64,000 nt of DNA. Origin: Amycolatopsis nivea (GTDB lineage: Bacteria > Actinomycetota > Actinomycetes > Mycobacteriales > Pseudonocardiaceae). Location of the stretch: contig NZ_SDLT01000017.1 in the NCBI RefSeq assembly GCF_004522235.1, positions 58,476-122,475 of the forward strand. Reading direction: 5' to 3'. The notes beneath the pieces are model-generated. The model ran no database searches. It was not told the origin of the DNA and was given only the letters and a program-made list of their open reading frames with translations. Each line of letters begins with the position of its first letter. Within the stretch, counting starts at the first letter, position 1. Made by a program: the position numbers and the translations under genes. This document shows, in pieces, positions 39,448 to 48,059 of the stretch.

Positions 39448-39689
39448 CTGCCGTGTTCTTGTTGGATGTCCCCGAAAACCAGCCGATCGTGGCGGTCGCG
39501 GCCCAAGCCGACACCGTCACCGTCGACCGGGTCGGCGCGTATTTCAAAGTCAGCGCCCCGGGTCCGATCGTGATCGATCGCCGCGCCACCGGCTGTCGGC
39601 ACGCTGTCTGGTACAGCAGCATCGCGGGCCTGCTGGACGCGAAAATCACGCAGTGGGACAAGGACGCGCTGCGGCTGGAAGCACGATGA
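39444..39689 (+). CDS. Small protein of unknown function in the aromatic operon
   Basis: 81 residues from ATG 39444 (overlaps the VOC stop, ATGA), and its own stop overlaps the hydrolase start. Beta-rich, with VAAQADTVTVDRVGAYFKVS, a GPIVIDRRATGCRHAVWYS segment, and a basic C terminus. No signal peptide or membrane segment. I do not recognise the family. The tight overlap on both sides and intact codon use say that it is a real gene; an accessory or structural role in the neighbouring enzymes is possible. Confidence 0.75.
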   Translation: MTAVFLLDVPENQPIVAVAAQADTVTVDRVGAYFKVSAPGPIVIDRRATGCRHAVWYSSIAGLLDAKITQWDKDALRLEAR

Positions 39690-40915
39690 CCGCGCGACTC
39701 GGCGCTGGACGGTACATTGAGACCGCCGAAATCCCTTCTGGCACCGTCACTTCCGCCCACGAGCTGACCACATTAGACGGCGCGAAAGTCTCCGGCGTGC
39801 TGCGCGCACTGCCCGGTGCCGACACCGTCGTGTCGATCATGCATCCGCGGATGGACACGACCCACCACGTGCTCGTCCCGGAACTGGTGGCACGGGGTTT
39901 CGCGGTGTGGACGCAAGGCACGCGCTCGCCGAACAACGACCTGAACCTGATCCACGAACAGGCACTGCTAGACGTTGCCGCCGGTCAGGTTTTCCTGCGG
40001 GATAAGGGATTCTCCGCCCGGGTCACGCTAGGCCACTCCGGCGGCGGCACCCTGTTCGCGTTCTACCACCAGCAAGCAGGACTGCCGCCGGAACGACGAC
40101 TCACCGCCGCCCCGTCCGGCCGACCGGTCGACCTGGCGTCCGCAGACCTGCCCGCCCCGGACGGTGCCGTGTTCCTCGCCCCGCACCCCGGCCAAGGTGC
40201 GCTGCTGCAACGGCTGATCGACCCGTCAGTTGCCGACGAGTCGGATCCGCTGTCCGTGCTCCCAGAGCTAGATCCGTTCTCGGCCGCCAACGGTTTCGCC
40301 CCTCCCCCGTCGTCTTCGGCTTATTCCGCTGACTTCATCGAGCGCTACCGCACAGCTCAAGCCGCCCGGATCGCCCGCATCGACGCGGAAGCCCGCGCCC
40401 GCGTCGCCCTCGCCACCGAAGCCCGCGCCCGGTTCAAGACCACCCAGGACCCCGCGGACCGCCGAGCGTCCCTGGCACCCCGAGTCCTGACTGTCTACCG
40501 CACCGACGCTGACCTGCGCTTCGTCGACCTGTCGCTGGACCCGAACGAGCGCCCGTACGGCTCCCTGTTCGGCCGCCGCCCCGACCTAACCGACTACGGC
40601 TTGGTCGGCTTCGCGCGGCTGGTGACCCCGGAAGCATGGCTGTCGACCTGGTCGGCGAACACGAGCAACGCCTCGTTCCTGCGCTGCGCGCCGGGCGTGC
40701 GGACCCCGTCGCTGTTCGTGGAACTCACCGGAGACGCGGCTTGTTTCCCTGACGATGCGAAGGCGATGGTCGCTGCGTTGGGCGCTGAGGATGTCGAGCA
40801 TCGTCAGGTACCGGGGACCCATTTCGGCGGCCCGCTTCGGCCGGGCGAACCTACCGGGGCCAGTCTGGCGGCGGCGGAGATCGGCGAATGGCTTTCGGCT
40901 CGGTTTCCGGGGTGA
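39686..40915 (+). CDS. Alpha/beta-hydrolase-fold protein
   Basis: 409 residues from ATG 39686 (ATGA overlap). Central fold with VVSIMHPRMDTTHHVLVPELVARGFAVW, nucleophile elbow TLGHSGGGTLFAFY (Ser), and a C-terminal GTHFGG segment carrying the likely catalytic His. The long middle part (about 200-300) is helical with an Ala/Arg-rich stretch. Last gene of the operon; the reaction could be hydrolysis of a CoA ester, amide or ring-cleavage product. The substrate is not evident. Confidence 0.72.
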   Translation: MTARLGAGRYIETAEIPSGTVTSAHELTTLDGAKVSGVLRALPGADTVVSIMHPRMDTTHHVLVPELVARGFAVWTQGTRSPNNDLNLIHEQALLDVAAGQVFLRDKGFSARVTLGHSGGGTLFAFYHQQAGLPPERRLTAAPSGRPVDLASADLPAPDGAVFLAPHPGQGALLQRLIDPSVADESDPLSVLPELDPFSAANGFAPPPSSSAYSADFIERYRTAQAARIARIDAEARARVALATEARARFKTTQDPADRRASLAPRVLTVYRTDADLRFVDLSLDPNERPYGSLFGRRPDLTDYGLVGFARLVTPEAWLSTWSANTSNASFLRCAPGVRTPSLFVELTGDAACFPDDAKAMVAALGAEDVEHRQVPGTHFGGPLRPGEPTGASLAAAEIGEWLSARFPG

Positions 40916-40954
40916 AGGTGCGCTCACCGCGGTGCCGCAGGGACTCCGCCGACC

Positions 40955-41899
40955 TCAGCGCTTCACCACAACCCTGCGGTAATCGCGAATCCCCACGACG
41001 GTCAATGCCACCACGATCACCCCGGCTGAGCAAACCTGCGCGAGCACTATCTCGTCGAACGGGATGATGCCGTTCTTCAGCACCAGGTTCTGGACCAACG
41101 CCAGCGCGATGCACAGGGCCAGCGCGAACGTCCATGCCGGGCGTGGTTCGGAGCGGAGCCGGAGCAGCAGGTATCCGGTTCCGGCGATCGCGCACAGCCA
41201 GACGAGCGGGGACAACCCGGTGAGCCGGTCGAGGCCGCCCGGGAGCCCGAACCTGAGCGCGAGGACGGGAGCGAGGAGCAGGCTTCCGCCGATGGCCCAC
41301 CACCACGGTCGCGTCGGGGGCAGCGGGGCGTCGGCGTGGAAGGCTGGCAGCAACAGCACCAGCGGAAGCCACTGCGGAGCGAAGTACGCGGCCGCTTCCG
41401 GGCTGGGATGTTTGATCAGGAACCAGATCGCGCCGGCGGTCAGGATCGTCACGGCAGCGACCCGCGCCAGGCGGCGCCAGCCGTCGACCAGCAGGACGAG
41501 CGGGATCAGCGCGGCGGCCAGCGGGATGAGCTCGGTGATCAGGTCCGATGTCAGCGCGGCGCGGAAGGTGCTCGGGTAGGGGCCCGAGAGGGTGCGGAGC
41601 GTCCAGAGCGTGTTGCTGACGTTGCAGGCCGATTTGAGCACGTCCCAGAGCAGGCCGAGGAGCGCGACCTGCCGGACGAGATCACCGAGGGCGACTGTTC
41701 GGGCGGGTGCTGCCCGGGCTGCCAACCGGGTGCGTACGCCCAGCGCCAGCACCGCCCACAGTTCGCTCCACAGCGCCTTGCGGTCCTGCTCGTCATGCAG
41801 GTCAAGCAGGGCTCCGACCATCTCGTCGCCTCGGTCGGCGCGGTACCAGGCCGGGAGGACGCGGACCAGGGCGCGGTACTTCGTCTCGGTGCCGATCAT
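40955..41899 (-). CDS. Membrane protein with HAAS-like N-terminal domain
   Basis: 314 residues from ATG 41899; GGAGG in GCGGAGGCACGAG is the ribosome site. Residues 1-60 (ALVRVLPAWYRADRGDEMVGALLDLHDEQ) look like the HAAS signalling domain that usually accompanies a PadR regulator. They are followed by about seven or eight hydrophobic segments (for example VALLGLLWDVL, LITELIPLAAALIPLVLLV, WLPLVLLLPAF, LLLAPVLAL). Probably an inner-membrane regulator or sensor. The partner PadR gene is not beside it. A 21-bp ATATATC/GATATAT inverted repeat sits upstream of its start. Confidence 0.65.
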   Translation of the reverse strand: MIGTETKYRALVRVLPAWYRADRGDEMVGALLDLHDEQDRKALWSELWAVLALGVRTRLAARAAPARTVALGDLVRQVALLGLLWDVLKSACNVSNTLWTLRTLSGPYPSTFRAALTSDLITELIPLAAALIPLVLLVDGWRRLARVAAVTILTAGAIWFLIKHPSPEAAAYFAPQWLPLVLLLPAFHADAPLPPTRPWWWAIGGSLLLAPVLALRFGLPGGLDRLTGLSPLVWLCAIAGTGYLLLRLRSEPRPAWTFALALCIALALVQNLVLKNGIIPFDEIVLAQVCSAGVIVVALTVVGIRDYRRVVVKR

Positions 41900-41941
41900 G
41901 CTCGTGCCTCCGCTGCGTGCCGGCTTCGCACCATGGTCCAC

Positions 41942-41962
41942 ATATATCCTAGGACGATATAT
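41942..41962. promoter_or_regulatory. PadR-like operator (ATATATC-N7-GATATAT)
   Basis: Perfect 7-bp inverted arms with a 7-bp spacer, 43 bp upstream of the HAAS-like gene and 81 bp upstream of the decayed MFS gene. This AT-rich form is typical of actinobacterial PadR operators and stands out in 72 percent GC surroundings. Confidence 0.6.
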
Positions 41963-42042
41963 AGCGGCGTACGTTGCTTCGTCGGCCGCGAAACTTCGCC
42001 GAAGCGGCGTTGAGGCTGCTCATCCGCCCCTACGGTCACTCC

Positions 42043-43080
42043 ATGAAGTCTTTGCGGGATGCCCTCTCGCTGGATGAACTCAGGGGGAAGAAGGAACGGT
42101 TCTTTGCGGTCTCGATGGCGATCCTTTACCTCGGCACCGGCCTGTCCTACTCCGCGCTGGCGATCTACCTGATCCGCTACGTCGGCCTGCCTCCGCCGGT
42201 CTACGGGGCGGGCATGAGCGTCGCCGCGGTGGTGGGGATCGCGGCGGGGCCGCTGGCGGGATGGCTGGCCGATCGGCGCGACGGACATGCCGTTTACGCC
42301 GCGCTGGTGTGGTTGATGGGTATAGCCACCTTGAGCTTCACCGTCGTGCCGGGCTGGGTGGCGCTTGTTCTGCTGAGCGTGCTGGTGGCATGCGGCCGAG
42401 GCAGCGCGGCGGTGATCGGTGCGCTGATCGGGCGGGCCGTCGATGCCGAACACCGGGTGCCGTACCGAGCGGTGGTGAAGTCGCTGAGCAATGTCGCGAT
42501 GGTCGTCGGCCTCAGCCTTGGTGCGCTGGTGCTGGGATTCGGGTCGATTGTCGCGTTCCGGGTCAGTTTTGCCGTCGAGGCAATGACTTTCGTGGTCGCC
42601 GGGATGCTGGTTCGGACAGCCGGGAAGCCCCTCGCGCCGAAGCGAGCGGATCCGGCGCGGACGGACGAGCCGGGTGCGGGCCGGGCGAACGTGGTGCGGG
42701 ACCGGCGGTTCGTGCTGCTGACGATCGCCAACGGCGTGCTGACGTTGTCGGAATCGATGATCACCATCGCGTTGACCGATGTGCCGACGGCGGCCAGGGC
42801 GGCCCGGCTCGGTGCGCTCCTCCTCGCCGCGGCTGCCGTGCTGTTTCCGGTCGGGGCGCTCGCCGATCGCGGTGCTATCGCTGTCGCCGCGATCGCGCTG
42901 GCCGTCGTAGCGGAGAAGTGCTGTACGGCACCGCTTCCTGGTGCTTTCTCCACGACCCGGCGCTCGGCCGATCCGAAGGCTTCTGCAACATGGGCTTCGG
43001 CCTGACGGCCGCATTTCTGGCGACCGGAGCGCGCAGCCGGAACACGGCGCTCGCCCGACAGCCTAGGCGAGCACCGCGCC
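42043..43080 (+). pseudogene. Decayed MFS transporter gene
   Basis: From ATG 42043 the first about 250 residues read as a normal MFS protein (LYLGTGLSYSALAIYLIRYVGLPP, AGPLAGWLADRRDGHAVYAAL, TLSESMITIAL). About 120 residues of the middle, normally helices 7 to 9, are missing near 42780. At about 42915 the frame is lost: the continuing MFS sequence (LYGTASWCFLHDPALGR, FCNMGFGL) is in another frame, while the original frame ends in unrelated codons at 43005. Only about seven of the twelve helices could form. It shares the divergent region with the HAAS-like gene. Confidence 0.75.
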
Positions 43081-43102
43081 CCGCTTCCCGATCCCCCGGG
43101 GC

Positions 43103-44182
43103 CTACCGTGCCGTCAACGCGACAGCGAAAGCGTTCCCTTCCCCCTGAAACAACGAACTGAGGTACCCGGTGAAGGCACCGCAATCAGTCAACGGCGGGA
43201 TCGCATACGTCCCAGTCACCGGGCCGCCGGCGGCCAACGCGAACCCGGTGCCAGTGCGCAAATCGACCGGGATCGGTGCGCTCGTACGGCAATTCTGGTC
43301 CGCGACGGGCAGGCCGAACAGCGACACTTGCGGCACCGCCAACGTGAGGTTCGTGTGCGCGACGAAACCGCCGTCGCCCAACGAGCCGGTTTGCTCGCCG
43401 TCTGGTGCGAAGCGCAGTTCGGCAGTTCCTGGCACGAATCCGAAGAGCTTGAACGCCGCTTGGGCCGGGTCGAATGCCGGGCGGTCGCTGAAAGACGGCT
43501 GCGTGGTGACGGCGAAAGAACCGTTGAGCGGCACCGTCGTGCCCAATGCCTTCACCGTCGTCGTGCCGGTGAGGCTGTAGTGGTAGCCGCTCTGCGTGGT
43601 GCCGACGTCGAAGCTCAGCAGTACCGAATCCTGTCCCGGGTCGAGTGTGCAGTCCGAGGTGAACGAGCCCAGTCCGGTGAACGATCCGTCGGCCTTCTTC
43701 GGGGTCAGCCGGGTGCTGAAGCCGCCGAGGGCGACCGTTGTCTTGCCTGCGTTCGGGACCACTATCGGCGGTACCGAGCCGGTCGCTTGGGCGGTGAACG
43801 GACCCGACTGCGGCAGCGTCGTCTTCGCCACGGTGAGCGGTACGGTCACGGGGAGGGTCAGGGAGCCGTTGGCCAGCGTTACTTCTGCGGCGGCAGTCCC
43901 TTCGACGCTCGCTGCGCCGACTAGTGCCAAGCCGCGCGTGGCCTTGTCCGGAACGATCACCGAGACGGCGAGACCCGAGGTCGTGAGCGTGCCGCCCGGT
44001 GCGGACGGTACGTCGAACGACGCCTTCACCTCGACGTCCAGTTTCTGTTCCCCGATCAGGGGAAACGGGCAGGTGTAGCTCAGCTTCTTGTCGACCTGCG
44101 TCGCCGCGGCCGAGGGAGAAGCCAGGCAGGCGACGGCGAGGCAGGCGAGACCCGCCGCGAGCAACCACCGGGCTTTCGGCAC
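43103..44182 (-). CDS. Secreted DUF6801-like protein (paralogue A)
   Basis: 359 residues from GTG 44182, preceded by AAGGGGG. An alternative ATG at 44206 lacks a ribosome site. Signal peptide about 1-28 (LLAAGLACLAVACLASPSAAA). The mature part has LSYTCPFPLIGEQKLDVEVKA, a Cys-containing beta domain, and a second similar half with LFGFVPGTAELRF, LFGLPVADQNC and a terminal DCGAFTGYL. Matches the sister gene 44251-45489 position by position. Function unknown; beta-sandwich cell-surface or secreted protein. No catalytic motif seen. Confidence 0.75.
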   Translation of the reverse strand: MPKARWLLAAGLACLAVACLASPSAAATQVDKKLSYTCPFPLIGEQKLDVEVKASFDVPSAPGGTLTTSGLAVSVIVPDKATRGLALVGAASVEGTAAAEVTLANGSLTLPVTVPLTVAKTTLPQSGPFTAQATGSVPPIVVPNAGKTTVALGGFSTRLTPKKADGSFTGLGSFTSDCTLDPGQDSVLLSFDVGTTQSGYHYSLTGTTTVKALGTTVPLNGSFAVTTQPSFSDRPAFDPAQAAFKLFGFVPGTAELRFAPDGEQTGSLGDGGFVAHTNLTLAVPQVSLFGLPVADQNCRTSAPIPVDLRTGTGFALAAGGPVTGTYAIPPLTDCGAFTGYLSSLFQGEGNAFAVALTAR

Positions 44183-44250
44183 GGGTTTCCCCCTTTCCGA
44201 GGGCATGGCACCGGTCCCCGCCGCGGCGCGGCGGGGACCGGCAGATCGGA

Positions 44251-45489
44251 TTACTGGCGGGCGAGGTTCAGGTCGAGCGTGTTGCCGTCGCTCTTGGCGA
44301 ACGCGCTGATCCAGTCGTTGAACGAACCGCAGTTCTGGAACGCCGACAGCGCGTAGGTCCCGGTCAGCTTGCCGCCCTTGAGCAGGTCGAAACCGTCGCC
44401 GGTGCTCATCTCGCTGGTCGACGGGCTGACCGTGCCGCACTTCGGGTCGGTGCTGATCGGGAAGCCGAACAGGTTGACCGTGGGCAGGAAGACGTCGAAC
44501 TTGATGTGCGCCTTGAACCCGGTGCCGACCAGTTCGCCGCTCTGCGTGCCGTTCTGCACGACCTTGACGTCCGCGCTGCCCGGCAGGAACCCGAGCAGCT
44601 TGAAGTCGGTCTTGGTCGCGTCGAGCTTCAGCGAGCCGGTGAACTTCTTGGCCGCGATGTCCACGTCGGCGTCGAAGCCGCCCTTGATCGGCGCGGTGCT
44701 GCCGAGCGCTTTCAGCGCGGTCTTCCCGTCGATGCCGAACACGAACTTGGTGCCCCCGGGCGGCGGCGTGTCCGACGTCGGCGGCGGGGTGGCCGAGGTC
44801 GGCGGCGGCGTGTCGGACGTCGGGGGCGGCGTGTCCGAGGTCGGCGGCGGGGTCGAGGTCCCGCCGCCGCCGTTGATGGTGATCGTGGCGAGGGTGTTGT
44901 TCTGGCCCGGGTCCTGGGTGCACGGCGCGTTGATGGTGCCGTCCGGGGTGATCCCGGTGACCGAGCCGTCCGCCTTGCGCGGGGTGACCTTGAGCGCGAG
45001 GTCGCCCACGGTGATCTTCGCCTGGCCGGGCTGGGTGAACGTGAGCGACGGCGTCTTGCCGGTCGCGTTGATGTTCATCTCGCCCGAGGGCGGGATGTTC
45101 GTCTTGTCCAGCGCGATCGGGACGCTGACCGGGAGGTCGAGGCCGGGTGCGGCCACCTTCGCGCTCGCGGTCGCGCTGCCTTCCAGGGTCGTGGCCCCGA
45201 TCAGGCCAAGTCCGCTGACCGTGTCCGCGTTGATCGTGGACACGGCCTTGATGTCGAACGCCCCGGTCGCCTGCCCGGCGTTCACCGCGGGCGGCAGATC
45301 GGTGTTGATCACCACCTTCAGCGACTGCGATCCGACCAGCGGGAAGGTGCAGTGGTAGTTCAGGGTCAGCGAGATCGGGTCGGCGGCACTGGCCTGGGCC
45401 CCGACCACCAGCGCGGCGGCGACGAGCCCCGCCGCGCCCGCGGCCGCGGCGGCCACGACCGTCTTCTTCTTGCCTCTTGGGTGACTCAC
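44251..45489 (-). CDS. Secreted DUF6801-like protein with proline-rich hinge (paralogue B)
   Basis: 412 residues from GTG 45489 with GGAAGGA upstream. Signal peptide about 1-35 (basic KKK, then a long Ala/Val core, QASA). N-terminal half LNYHCTFPLVGSQSLKVV resembles paralogue A (YTCPFPLIGEQKLDV). The two halves are joined by four DTPPPTS-type repeats (about 44757-44863). The C-terminal half repeats the LLGFLPGSADVKV / LFGFPI / NCGSFNDWI pattern of paralogue A. Tandem duplicate of the gene downstream; the extra hinge is the main difference. Function unknown. Confidence 0.78.
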   Translation of the reverse strand: MSHPRGKKKTVVAAAAAGAAGLVAAALVVGAQASAADPISLTLNYHCTFPLVGSQSLKVVINTDLPPAVNAGQATGAFDIKAVSTINADTVSGLGLIGATTLEGSATASAKVAAPGLDLPVSVPIALDKTNIPPSGEMNINATGKTPSLTFTQPGQAKITVGDLALKVTPRKADGSVTGITPDGTINAPCTQDPGQNNTLATITINGGGGTSTPPPTSDTPPPTSDTPPPTSATPPPTSDTPPPGGTKFVFGIDGKTALKALGSTAPIKGGFDADVDIAAKKFTGSLKLDATKTDFKLLGFLPGSADVKVVQNGTQSGELVGTGFKAHIKFDVFLPTVNLFGFPISTDPKCGTVSPSTSEMSTGDGFDLLKGGKLTGTYALSAFQNCGSFNDWISAFAKSDGNTLDLNLARQ

Positions 45490-45809
45490 GATGGTCCTTC
45501 CGGGTATCAACAGTGATACGAAAAGGCGGAGCGGTAAAACGGTAATCGCTACCGGTCAGCAAGCTAGCGAGCGAGGAGAGCGCCGATCAAGGGCTGGCGC
45601 GTAAATCTCCCGGGCAGTCCGGCAAATTGTCATCCCGGCACGCCGTGCGGGCCGTTTTCCTAGCAGGCGCAGGCGACTTTCCCCGCGCCCGCCGCACGAA
45701 CGGGGCGCTGACGCGGGTGACAAAACCGAATCCGGAAATGTTTACGCGCGTGCCAATCAGGCATTCCTTTCTTGCCCGCCCGCGACCGTGCTGCGTAGCC
45801 TCGAAAACC
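45490..45809. other. 320-bp intergenic region
   Basis: Divergent promoters for paralogue B and the lipoprotein gene. Apart from a 5-bp hairpin CGGTA/TACCG near 45540 no operator, RNA or gene is apparent. Confidence 0.5.
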
Positions 45810-46373
45810 ATGAACAGAATGCACAGCGCGGTGCTGGCGACGTCGGCCGCCGTGCTCATCTCGTGCGCCGCCTGCTCCTCGGCCGCGCCCGCCGACACCG
45901 GCCGGCACGCCGACCCCGCGGCGCTCGCGTGGGTCGACAAGGTGTGCACCAGCGTGGCCGCGGGCTCGGCGAAGCTCTCGCAGCCGCCCGCCGCCGACAG
46001 CGCCGCGCCCGGCAAGACCCGGGACGCGATGGTCGCCTTCCTCGACCGGCTGGGCTCGGCACTCGGCGACATGGCGAGCGGTCTCCGCGCGGCGGGCGTG
46101 CCGCCCGTCCCGGACGGACAGTCCGCAGTGGACAAAGCCGCCGCCAACCTGAGCGAGACCACGAACAAGATCGCCGCGACGAAGTCCGCGATGGAGCAGG
46201 CGAAGGTCGACGACCAGGCGAGCCTGCACCAGGCCATCGCCGCCGCCGAAGCGACGATGGGCCAGCTCACCGACCCGGAGGGGCCGATCAAGGACCTCAA
46301 GGCGAACCCCGAGCTGAACCTCGCCTTCGCCGAATCCCCCACCTGCAAGCGCGTTTACGGGACGAGTTCGTGA
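45810..46373 (+). CDS. Putative lipoprotein, unknown function
   Basis: 187 residues from ATG 45810; no clear ribosome site, so it may be leaderless. Signal with lipobox LISC (VLISCAACSS, Cys19), then a helical mature domain with DKVCTSVAAGSAKL, SALGDMASGLRAAGVPPVP and a coiled-coil-like KAAANLSETTNKIAATKSAMEQAK region, and a C-terminal PTCKRVYG Cys. Four-helix actinobacterial lipoproteins of this type occur in many genomes with no known role. The stop overlaps the lipase start (GTGA), so the two are one operon. Confidence 0.72.
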   Translation: MNRMHSAVLATSAAVLISCAACSSAAPADTGRHADPAALAWVDKVCTSVAAGSAKLSQPPAADSAAPGKTRDAMVAFLDRLGSALGDMASGLRAAGVPPVPDGQSAVDKAAANLSETTNKIAATKSAMEQAKVDDQASLHQAIAAAEATMGQLTDPEGPIKDLKANPELNLAFAESPTCKRVYGTSS

Positions 46374-47554
46374 CCGCCCGCCGCGCGCTCGCCGCGCTGG
46401 TCGCGCTCGTCCTCGCCGCGGCGCTCGCCCCGGCCGCCGCGGCGGAGCCCAGCCCGGGCCCGCCCGACGACTCGTTCTACACGCCGCCTTCCCCGCTGCC
46501 CGCGGGCAAACCCGGCGACGTGATCCGCTGGCGGCCGTCGAAGGCCGGGCCGCGCAAGGCGTCTGTCGATGCCTGGCAGGTGATGTACTTGTCCACCAAC
46601 GCACTCGGGAAGCCGGACGCGGTCACCGGCACCGTGCTGGTGCCGAAGAACGCGGACCGGGCCAGCGCGCCGGTCGTCGCGTTCGCCCCCGGCACGCACG
46701 GTCCGGCCTTCGCCTGCGCCCCGTCGAAGATGATCGACATGGGCGCTTTCTACGAGCAACCCGGCCTCGACGACCTGCTCGACGCGGGCTACGCCGTCGC
46801 GGTCCCGGATTACGAGGGCTACCAAAGCTCCCCCAAGACGACGTACGTCGTGGGGCGGTCCGAAGGCCCGGCCGTGATCGACGCGGTCCGCGCGGCACAA
46901 CGGCTCGCGCCCGCCGGGCTCTCCAGCACGTCGAAGGTGGTCTTCCGCGGCTACTCCCAGGGCGGCGGCGCGGCGGTGTGGGCGGGCGAACTGCAACCGT
47001 CGTACGCGCCGGAGTTGAATCTCGCCGGGATCGCCGCCGGCGGGGCGCCCGCCGACCTGGTCCAGGTGACGCTGCAACTCGACGGCAAGTTCGGTTTCGG
47101 CGTCTTCGCCTACGCCCTGCTCGGCCTCGACCAGGCCTACCCGGAGCTGAAACTCGATTCGTTCCTCAGCGACAACGGCCGCGCGAAGCTCGCCGAGATG
47201 ACGCAGAGTGCGTGCACGTTCGAGCTGCTGACGACGTACGCGAATCAGAAGATCGCCGACTACACCACGAGTCCCGGCTACATCCAGCCCGCGTGGGCGG
47301 CTCGGCTGGCCGAGAACAAGCTCGGCTCCACCCCGCCGAAGGCCCCGTTGTTCCTGTATCACGCCACCGGCGACCAGCTGGTGCAGTTCGCGCAGGCCGA
47401 CGCCCTGCACAAGACGTACTGCGCCGCCGGCGTCCAGGAAACCTGGAAGACCTACGACACCGACCACATCACGCTGGTCTACACCGGCAACGCCGACGTC
47501 CTGTCCTTCATCAAGGACCGGATCGCCGGCAAGCCGGCCACGTCGAACTGCTGA
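46370..47554 (+). CDS. Secreted lipase/esterase (LIP family)
   Basis: 394 residues from GTG 46370. Signal peptide about 1-25 (RRALAALVALVLAAALAPAAAA). Alpha/beta-hydrolase of the secretory lipase family: FAPGTHGPA oxyanion strand, nucleophile GYSQGG, Asp in GDQLVQF and His in TDHITL. Six cysteines, consistent with an extracellular enzyme. It should hydrolyse acylglycerols or other esters outside the cell; the lipoprotein encoded just before it is translationally coupled and may be its partner. Confidence 0.85.
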   Translation: MTARRALAALVALVLAAALAPAAAAEPSPGPPDDSFYTPPSPLPAGKPGDVIRWRPSKAGPRKASVDAWQVMYLSTNALGKPDAVTGTVLVPKNADRASAPVVAFAPGTHGPAFACAPSKMIDMGAFYEQPGLDDLLDAGYAVAVPDYEGYQSSPKTTYVVGRSEGPAVIDAVRAAQRLAPAGLSSTSKVVFRGYSQGGGAAVWAGELQPSYAPELNLAGIAAGGAPADLVQVTLQLDGKFGFGVFAYALLGLDQAYPELKLDSFLSDNGRAKLAEMTQSACTFELLTTYANQKIADYTTSPGYIQPAWAARLAENKLGSTPPKAPLFLYHATGDQLVQFAQADALHKTYCAAGVQETWKTYDTDHITLVYTGNADVLSFIKDRIAGKPATSNC

Positions 47555-47557
47555 TCC

Positions 47558-48031
47558 ATGCCCGAGCCGCGCGCGCTGTTTCGCTTCGCCGTCGTCGGAG
47601 CGGCCGCCTACGGGGTCACCGTGCTGGTCGACTACAGCCTCAAACTCACTGTGCTGCAAGAGAAACCGGTGACCGCACTGGCGATCGCGACGGTCGCGTC
47701 GACGGCCTTCGCGTACTTCCTGTCCCGTCAATGGTCGTTCGTGGACAGAGGCGGCCACGGACGGCTGCGAGAGGCGACGCTGTTCTTCGCGGTCAATGCC
47801 GGTGCGGTCGCGGTGAATCTCGTGCCACTGCTGGTATCGCGGTACGTGCTTCGGCTCGAAGAGCCGCATATCGGGTATCTGGCACAGGAAATCGCGGACT
47901 TCGTCGCGGGGATGATCCTGGGCACGGCGGCGGGCACGGCGTTCCGCTGGTTCGGTTACCGGCGGTGGGTCTTTCCGCGACCGGCTCGTCCGAAGGAGAT
48001 CGACGGCGAGCTGGTCGCTAAACTTCCGTAA
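47558..48031 (+). CDS. GtrA-family membrane protein
   Basis: 157 residues starting 3 bp after the lipase stop. Four hydrophobic segments: FAVVGAAAYGVTVLVDY, ALAIATVASTAFAYFLSRQWSF, ATLFFAVNAGAVAVNLVPLLV and FVAGMILGTAAGTAFRWFGYRRWVF. The NR/SRxWSF and YRRWVF pair is the GtrA signature. Proteins of this family help flip or process lipid-linked sugars for cell-wall polysaccharides. Same strand as the lipase, probably co-transcribed. Confidence 0.85.
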   Translation: MPEPRALFRFAVVGAAAYGVTVLVDYSLKLTVLQEKPVTALAIATVASTAFAYFLSRQWSFVDRGGHGRLREATLFFAVNAGAVAVNLVPLLVSRYVLRLEEPHIGYLAQEIADFVAGMILGTAAGTAFRWFGYRRWVFPRPARPKEIDGELVAKLP

Positions 48032-48059
48032 ATATCGCCCGGCGGAACGGGCGCTCCCG

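Noticed and set aside
44757..44863. Possible minisatellite repeat in the secreted paralogue
   Set aside because: It is the coding sequence of the DTPPPTS hinge; no further repeat array exists beyond that gene.
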